Shown: positions 5,606 through 9,842 of the stretch, in pieces
Layout of the letters: every line of letters begins with the position of its first letter
How positions within the stretch are numbered: the first letter of the stretch is position 1
DNA from: UMGS1387 sp045646465
GTDB taxonomy: Bacteria; Bacillota; Clostridia; Oscillospirales; CAG-382
Direction: 5' to 3'
Length of the DNA: 9,842 bases
Assembly: GCA_045646465.1 (NCBI GenBank)
Contig: JAZRKT010000031.1
Span: forward strand, 1-9,842
Notes under the pieces: model-generated
Database searches by the model: none
Told to the model about the DNA's origin: nothing
What the model saw: only the letters and a program-made list of their open reading frames with translations
Translations under genes and position numbers: made by a program

Positions 5606-6946
5606 ATGAATAACAATGAAAGACAACCGGGAAAGCAGGGCGGTAACCGTGTTTCACCAAACTCCGTTTCCCGTGAAAATGCGATAAATGCCGAAAGGCA
5701 GCGTCATGAAGCTGTACGCAGAAGAAAGCAGCAAAAGCTGATTCGTGAGCGTATTTTTGCCATCGGCTCTTTTTCGTTAATTGGTTTTATTCTTTGCCTT
5801 TTTGCTCTCACTGTATGGATGCATACTGATTTTGCAAAGAACAACAACGATACAGACTTACCGTTGAAATTAACTTTAGCAAACGGACAAACTGAGGTGC
5901 TTCCCGAAAACAACTACTTTTTCAGGAATGGCGAATATTACGTTTCGGTTACTGCTCTCTGTGACAAAGCAGACTTTACACTTCACGGAAATGCGGTAAA
6001 CAGCATTACTCTGAAGGTAACCGACGACGACAGCATTACCTTTGACATAGGAACACCCAATGCTATGTGTGCAAACGCGTGGTGTGTTATGTCAAACCGT
6101 TCTTATTTTGAAAGAGAGCAGTTGTTTATTCCCGTTTCCTTCTTTGTTTCCTTCTTTGATGGTGTAAAGTCAGAGTACAACAAAAAGGGCGGAGCTAAGG
6201 GCTTTGACTTAATTTTTGAAGAAGGCTTTTCACTTTCCCACTCACGTGACGACGGCACTATTCCCCTATCCTATGACGTTATTACAGAAAGAAAAGCAAC
6301 TGCAGCTCCAAAATTTATTAGCGACCTTTCGGATTACGAAATGTATATGAATCCCGAAAACCGTGACGAATATCTTTTCCTTGTAAACGAAAGCCACCCT
6401 CTTTCAAGCTCATACATCCCCGACGACCTTGAAGGTGTTGTCAACACAAGAGGCGACAGAGCACGTCAGAAATTACGTCTTTATGCTGCGAAAAGTCTTG
6501 AGGCTATGTTTATTGAAATGAGAGCTCACGGCTACACCGATGTTTCGGTCACAAGCGCATACAGAAGCTACGCCTATCAGTCACAGCTGTTTGACAGCAG
6601 AGTCCAGGCTCTTGTTTCTACCTTGGGAGAAAGCGGTGCACGTGACAAGGTTAAGCAGGGAACGGCAGTCCCCGGCTCCAGCGAGCATCAAAGTGGGCTT
6701 TGCGCAGACCTTCATAATCTTCCTGCCGCAAGCGAGGCTTTTGCCGCACAGGATGCTTACAGGTGGTTATATGCAAACTGTGCAGAATTCGGTTTTATTT
6801 TAAGGTATCCCAAGGACAAGACTAGCATTACGGGCATTATGTTTGAGCCGTGGCACTACAGGTATGTTGGACGCTACCACGCAAGAAAAATTATGGACAG
6901 CGGTGTCTGTCTTGAAGAATATATGGAAGCGTTAAATCTTAATTAG
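5606..6946 (+). CDS. Membrane-anchored VanY-like D-alanyl-D-alanine carboxypeptidase (peptidase M15B)
   Basis: It is expected to cleave the terminal D-Ala from peptidoglycan stem peptides outside the membrane. Residues 1-49 are cytoplasmic, charged and rich in Arg/Lys/Gln. A single membrane segment lies at about 50-72 and has no lipobox, so this is a signal anchor. Residues about 85-205 form a beta-rich region resembling the copper amine oxidase N-terminal-like domain of Firmicute surface proteins (pattern ENNYFFRNGEYYVSVTALC and later LFIPVSFFVSFFDGV). The catalytic domain (about 285-440) has SAYRSYAYQSQLF (317-329), SSEHQSGLCADL (358-369) giving ligands H361 and D368, and EPWHYRYVG (414-422) giving the catalytic E414 and ligand H417. 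All expected zinc and catalytic residues are present. The ribosome site is weak (AGGAA, about 8 nt before the ATG). It stands alone with its own promoter and terminator. A housekeeping wall role is likelier than glycopeptide resistance, since no vanHAX or vanRS genes are visible. Confidence 0.85.
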   Translation: MNNNERQPGKQGGNRVSPNSVSRENAINAERQRHEAVRRRKQQKLIRERIFAIGSFSLIGFILCLFALTVWMHTDFAKNNNDTDLPLKLTLANGQTEVLPENNYFFRNGEYYVSVTALCDKADFTLHGNAVNSITLKVTDDDSITFDIGTPNAMCANAWCVMSNRSYFEREQLFIPVSFFVSFFDGVKSEYNKKGGAKGFDLIFEEGFSLSHSRDDGTIPLSYDVITERKATAAPKFISDLSDYEMYMNPENRDEYLFLVNESHPLSSSYIPDDLEGVVNTRGDRARQKLRLYAAKSLEAMFIEMRAHGYTDVSVTSAYRSYAYQSQLFDSRVQALVSTLGESGARDKVKQGTAVPGSSEHQSGLCADLHNLPAASEAFAAQDAYRWLYANCAEFGFILRYPKDKTSITGIMFEPWHYRYVGRYHARKIMDSGVCLEEYMEALNLN

Positions 6947-6957
6947 ACTATAATATC

Positions 6958-6993
6958 AAAAGCTGTCTTTACCGAGGTGAAGACGGCTTTTTT
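6958..6993 (+). terminator. Strong intrinsic terminator, probably bidirectional
   Basis: A long stem (6958-6973 with 6976-6991, containing G-U pairs; core GTCTT with AAGAC) is followed by six T residues. It begins 11 nt after the VanY-like stop codon. On the - strand the same stem ends in TTTTGATATT, so it can also serve the convergent LysM/GH18 gene, which stops at 7038. Confidence 0.85.
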
Positions 6994-7037
6994 ATGCACA
7001 ACGGCACCGAAACATTTTCATCAAAGTATAGCTATTT

Positions 7038-8315
7038 TCATTTTATTTTTACGAGACTGTTCAATGTCACATATCCTTGAGGATTACTTCGCATAAGTTC
7101 CCATATAAAACCGCCCGCAAGGCTATACTCCTCTATAAGCTTAATCTTTTCTTCAAAGCTTCTTGCATCCTCAAACCACACCTCGTGCTGTTTTTCTTCA
7201 TCATCGGTATAAAAAAAGTAAGGAGCCTTTGAATAGCTATCAAAGCCTATTTCGGCACCGTACCTTCTTGCAATATCCACCGCCTGAATGTTTGAAATTG
7301 TTTCTGCCTCGGTCACTCCCGCTACAAAGGGCAAAGTCCAGTCATAGCCGTAATTGGATATTCCAAGGAGTATTTTTCCGCGTGGTATTTCTGTAACGGC
7401 ATAGTCAAGCACACGTCTTACAGACGGGATAGGTGCTATTGCAAGAGGAGGCCCATACTTATATCCCCATTCATAGGTCATTATCAGAACATAGTCGGCA
7501 TATCTTCCAATTCCCTCATACTCAATCCCCTCATACAGTATTCCTCTTTGCTCACGGCTTGTTTTTGGAGGAACGGCAACTACAAGAATTTTATCAATCT
7601 CATCAAGTCTTTCTGACAAAATTGCAAGAAACTCCACATAGTTTTCCCTCTGTGACAACGGAAGAAACTCAAAATCCACATCAACTCCGTCATAGCCTTT
7701 TTCCAACACAGCCATCACAACATTATTTATCAGATTACTGATCGAGTCGGTGTTTTCAAAAAGCTGTACAGGAAGATTACTGTCAAAATTTCCTTCCTCA
7801 GTAAGTGTGGAAAGGTGCATAAGAGGTTTAATGCCACGCTTTCTTGCCGCATTTATTATATATTCATCTTCAGCCACAACAAGGCTTCCGTCAGGCGTAA
7901 AGCCATAGGTAAAGGGCATTATGTAGGTAAGATAGTTTATAACCTCATATAGTCTGTCGTTGCTGATAAAATCGTAGGCATAGCCACCAAGAATTATTTC
8001 CTCCGACGGCTCATCTTCGTACTTTAAAACCACCTGCGAAAGCGAAGGTACTTCTTGTCTTCCGCCGAGGAAAAAGTTATTTCTGTACAGAGTTTTTTCA
8101 CTCACTCCCGTTTCAGCTGAAACGTAAGAAACATCCGTTGAGCGAACGGCATCAAAGACCTGTGAAGGCTTTACTATAACAAGGCTTTGCCCCGTCACAA
8201 GACTGTCATCCTGTTCAAGCCCGTTATCTGACATTATTTTTTCCGACAAAATCCCATACTGACGTGAAAGGGAAAACACGCTGTCTCCCTTATTTACTGT
8301 TATTATCACATTCAT
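7038..8315 (-). CDS. LysM and glycoside hydrolase 18 protein, YaaH/SleL-type spore-cortex N-acetylglucosaminidase
   Basis: Enzymes of this type bind peptidoglycan through LysM and hydrolyse N-acetylglucosaminyl bonds in cortex fragments during germination. From ATG 8315 the protein has 425 residues. LysM spans about 4-48 (TVNKGDSVFSLSRQYG), and a degenerate second copy is likely at about 61-99. The GH18 barrel runs from about 107, with DGVDVDFE (209-216) fitting the DxxDxDxE catalytic signature and E216 as acid. MTYEWGYKYGPP (279-290), YGYDW (322-326) and a C-terminal FIWEL (403-407) are further barrel motifs. There is no signal peptide, as in spore-coat members made in the mother cell. The frame is open further up to an ATG at 8408, but the LysM domain starts right after 8315, as usual for the family, and the extension would cover the sigK promoter. 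The ribosome site is poor at both. Its divergent partner is sigK, which fits sporulation control. Confidence 0.88.
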   Translation of the reverse strand: MNVIITVNKGDSVFSLSRQYGILSEKIMSDNGLEQDDSLVTGQSLVIVKPSQVFDAVRSTDVSYVSAETGVSEKTLYRNNFFLGGRQEVPSLSQVVLKYEDEPSEEIILGGYAYDFISNDRLYEVINYLTYIMPFTYGFTPDGSLVVAEDEYIINAARKRGIKPLMHLSTLTEEGNFDSNLPVQLFENTDSISNLINNVVMAVLEKGYDGVDVDFEFLPLSQRENYVEFLAILSERLDEIDKILVVAVPPKTSREQRGILYEGIEYEGIGRYADYVLIMTYEWGYKYGPPLAIAPIPSVRRVLDYAVTEIPRGKILLGISNYGYDWTLPFVAGVTEAETISNIQAVDIARRYGAEIGFDSYSKAPYFFYTDDEEKQHEVWFEDARSFEEKIKLIEEYSLAGGFIWELMRSNPQGYVTLNSLVKIK

Positions 8316-8360
8316 CACCGATAAAGCATATGTTTTTTTCGCGCAAATTATTACAATGCA

Positions 8361-8392
8361 GTCAACTTGAACAAGCTTTCCCTCATACAATA
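8361..8392 (+). promoter_or_regulatory. Putative sigma-E/sigma-K sporulation promoter of sigK with a SpoIIID-like site
   Basis: CATACAAT (8384-8391) is an exact sigma-E -10 sequence (CATACAnT). A weak sigma-E -35, TCAACTT (8362-8368), lies 15 bp upstream. The same region fits sigma-K: AC (8365-8366), 17 bp, then CATACAATA (8384-8392), matching CATAnnnTA. Between the two elements TTGAACAAGC (8367-8376) fits the SpoIIID consensus WWRRACARNY at every position. In B. subtilis sigK is transcribed by sigma-E with SpoIIID and then by sigma-K itself. The promoter lies about 28 bp before the sigK ATG. Confidence 0.65.
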
Positions 8393-8419
8393 ACAGTACT
8401 ACATACAAAGGGTGATTCT

Positions 8420-9094
8420 ATGATTTCACAGTTAATTTCGGGCATTTTCTTTTTATTTTTACGTGTTACGCCGTCAGCCTCTTTTCCTCCGCCACTCACA
8501 AAAGCCGAGGAAGAAAAGTATTTCGCCCTCACAAGAGAAGGCGACGAAAAAGCAAGAAGTATTCTGATAGAACGCAATCTGAGACTTGTCGCCCACATTG
8601 CAAAAAAGTACTCCTATCCCGGCTGTGACAGCGACGACATAATCTCGGTGGGCACAATAGGACTTATAAAGGCAATCGACACCTACAGGCAAGGCTCAGG
8701 CACTCGCTTTGCAACCTATGCCGTCAAGTGCCTGCAAAACGAAATACTTATGTATTTCCGTTCACGCAAAAAATACACCGCAGAAACGTCCATAAACGAC
8801 ATTCTTGACACAGACAAGGACGGAAACCCCTTAACCTATATGGACATTTTAAGTGTGGAAGACGACATTGCCGACAGAATAGACACAAAGATTAAAACGG
8901 AAAAGCTCATGAAATGCATAGAGACGCATCTTAGCAAACGTGAAAAGCAGATAATTTTTATGCGCTACGCCCTGGGCTTTGGCAAAGCGATGACACAAAG
9001 AGAGGTTGCTACAAAGCTTGGGATTTCAAGAAGCTATGTTTCGAGGATTGAAAATACGGCGATTGAAAAGCTGAGAGATTGTTTTAAAGCTTAA
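8420..9094 (+). CDS. sigK: RNA polymerase sporulation sigma factor SigK (pro-sigma-K)
   Basis: SigK directs late mother-cell transcription during sporulation (coat and cortex maturation genes). From ATG 8420 the product has 224 residues. Residues 1-20 are hydrophobic (LISGIFFLFLRV), matching a pro-sequence that anchors the precursor to membrane until SpoIVFB-type cleavage. FPPPLTKAEEEKYF then matches the mature start of known SigK. Region 2 includes NLRLVAHIAKKYS (53-65), DIISVGTIGLIKAIDTY (73-89) and TRFATYAVKCLQNEILMYFR (95-114). Region 4 includes the helix-turn-helix TQREVATKLGISRSYVSRIE (192-211). AAAGGGTGA sits just before this ATG. The frame extends upstream to 8264, but that part overlaps the divergent gene and is not SigK-like. 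The gene is continuous, without a skin-type prophage in its middle. Confidence 0.93.
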   Translation: MISQLISGIFFLFLRVTPSASFPPPLTKAEEEKYFALTREGDEKARSILIERNLRLVAHIAKKYSYPGCDSDDIISVGTIGLIKAIDTYRQGSGTRFATYAVKCLQNEILMYFRSRKKYTAETSINDILDTDKDGNPLTYMDILSVEDDIADRIDTKIKTEKLMKCIETHLSKREKQIIFMRYALGFGKAMTQREVATKLGISRSYVSRIENTAIEKLRDCFKA

Positions 9095-9113
9095 AACATT
9101 GACAAAGCTTTTT
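9086..9113 (+). terminator. Weak terminator-like hairpin at the end of sigK
   Basis: AAAGCTT (9086-9092), overlapping the sigK stop, can pair with AAGCTTT (9105-9111), and the T run continues to 9114. The 7-bp stem is AT-rich with a 12-nt loop, and it overlaps the -35 hexamer of the next promoter. It may only partly stop transcripts, so read-through from sigK into the epimerase gene is possible. Confidence 0.35.
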
Positions 9114-9127
9114 TACTGTGGTATAAT
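9099..9127 (+). promoter_or_regulatory. Consensus sigma-A promoter of the epimerase gene
   Basis: TTGACA (9099-9104) and TATAAT (9122-9127) are both perfect, spaced by 17 bp, and a TGG before the -10 (9119-9121) makes it an extended -10 as well. Transcription should start near 9134, about 27 nt before the TTG start. Such a full match predicts strong constitutive expression unless a repressor intervenes. Confidence 0.9.
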
Positions 9128-9160
9128 CTAGTAGAAAATACAGGTAAGAAGGTAATTGGT

Positions 9161-9842
9161 TTGAAAAAAGTAATGCTGGTATTCGGCACACGTCCCGAAG
9201 CCATTAAAATGTGTCCTCTTGTCAAAGAGCTCAAGTCCAGAAGCGGAATAGATACCAAGGTTTGTGTTACAGGTCAGCACAGACAGATGCTTGACAGCGT
9301 GCTTAACACCTTCGGTGTTGTTCCCGACTACGACTTATCCATTATGAAGGACAAACAGACCTTATTTGACATAACGGTGGGCATACTTTCGGGTATAAAG
9401 GAAGTGCTTGACAAGGAAAAGCCCGATGTTGTTCTTGTTCACGGCGACACCTCAACTACCTTTGTTACGGCTCTTGCCTGCTTCTATTTACAGATTCCCA
9501 TAGGCCATGTTGAAGCAGGTCTCAGAACATACAACGTATATTCTCCATATCCTGAAGAATTCAACAGACAGGCTGTAAGTATCATTTCAAAATTCAACTT
9601 TGCTCCTACGGAAAAAGCAAAGGAAAACCTCCTTAAGGAAGGCAAGGACCCCTCAACAATTTATGTTACGGGCAACACCGCAATAGATGCTCTCAAAACA
9701 ACCGTAAAGGATGACTATACACACGAACAGCTGGAATGGCTGAGTGACTCAAAATTTATTCTCATCACAGCTCACAGACGCGAAAACTTAGGCGAGCCTA
9801 TGCACAATATGTTCAGAGCCATCAGAAGAATTATCGACGAAA
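9161..9842 (+). CDS. wecB: UDP-N-acetylglucosamine 2-epimerase (non-hydrolysing), 3' end outside the window
   Basis: It interconverts UDP-GlcNAc and UDP-ManNAc in the cytoplasm, supplying ManNAc for teichoic-acid linkage units or other surface polymers. The 227 residues seen are the first 60% of a family of about 370-380. Family motifs are FGTRPEAIKM (8-17), VTGQHRQMLD (36-45), VHGDTSTTF (93-101), GHVEAGLRT (115-123), SPYPEEFNRQ (128-137), TGNTAIDA (170-177) and TAHRREN (203-209). Expected catalytic residues D96, E118, E132 and H205 are all present. The start is taken as TTG 9161, preceded by GAAGG at suitable spacing; an in-frame ATG at 9173 would cut the first beta strand and has a poorer site. 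It has its own strong promoter, so it probably heads a separate surface-polymer unit continuing beyond the window. B. subtilis calls its homologue mnaA. Confidence 0.95.
   Translation, partial: MKKVMLVFGTRPEAIKMCPLVKELKSRSGIDTKVCVTGQHRQMLDSVLNTFGVVPDYDLSIMKDKQTLFDITVGILSGIKEVLDKEKPDVVLVHGDTSTTFVTALACFYLQIPIGHVEAGLRTYNVYSPYPEEFNRQAVSIISKFNFAPTEKAKENLLKEGKDPSTIYVTGNTAIDALKTTVKDDYTHEQLEWLSDSKFILITAHRRENLGEPMHNMFRAIRRIIDE

Noticed and set aside
5606..6946. Vancomycin-resistance cluster suggested by the VanY-like gene.
   Set aside because: No vanH, vanA/B ligase, vanX or vanRS-type gene is present in the window, and M15B carboxypeptidases are common wall-housekeeping enzymes.
8316..8408. Upstream extension of the LysM/GH18 frame to the ATG at 8408 (31 extra residues).
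   Set aside because: There is no ribosome site at 8408, the extra residues are not part of LysM, and they would cover the sigK promoter region. The family normally starts directly at the LysM motif, as from 8315.
8264..8419. Upstream extension of the SigK frame to an ATG at 8264.
   Set aside because: The 52 extra residues have no resemblance to SigK, overlap the divergent gene's coding DNA, and the AAAGGGTGA site fits the ATG at 8420.
8420..9094. Possibility that sigK is interrupted by a skin-like recombination element.
   Set aside because: The frame is continuous from pro-sequence through region 4, with no recombinase gene or split.

Overview
The window looks like chromosome from an endospore-forming, low-to-moderate GC Firmicute of class Clostridia. 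This rests on a complete ctsR-mcsA-mcsB-clpC stress operon, an uninterrupted sporulation sigma factor of the SigK type, a LysM plus GH18 spore-cortex type enzyme, Shine-Dalgarno sites close to AGGAGG, and sigma-A type promoters. The hairpin-rich intergenic DNA suggests the Ruminococcaceae/Oscillospiraceae, but that is an impression I could not test.

Layout. Positions 1-405 (+) hold the 3' part of a YaiI/YqxD-type (UPF0178/DUF188) gene, followed by about 230 bp of dense hairpins (409-632). Positions 640-5189 (-) hold the operon, transcribed ctsR, mcsA, mcsB, clpC. Its promoter (5240-5268) is overlapped by a cluster of CtsR half-sites, with a second box in the leader. Position 5344-5511 (-) is a 55-codon open reading frame with an AGGAGG ribosome site. 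It is divergent from a membrane-anchored VanY-like D,D-carboxypeptidase (5606-6946, +). A strong, probably bidirectional terminator (6958-6993) separates that gene from a convergent LysM/GH18 gene (7038-8315, -). That gene is divergent from sigK (8420-9094, +). A near-perfect sigma-A promoter (9099-9127) then drives the start of a UDP-GlcNAc 2-epimerase gene (9161 to window end, +).

How the genes fit together. CtsR represses its own operon. McsA activates the protein-arginine kinase McsB, which marks proteins for the ClpC unfoldase (working with ClpP, not in this window) and inactivates CtsR under stress. The second half is about the envelope and spore: SigK is the late mother-cell sigma factor, and its upstream region matches sigma-E, sigma-K and SpoIIID consensus sites. 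The GH18 enzyme resembles the YaaH/SleL spore-cortex lytic family. The VanY-like enzyme trims peptidoglycan stem peptides, and the epimerase makes UDP-ManNAc for surface polymers.

I see no mobile element, CRISPR array, tRNA, rRNA or phage gene, and no clear new multi-gene system. The least explained pieces are the nested-hairpin element after clpC and the small open reading frame at 5344-5511.
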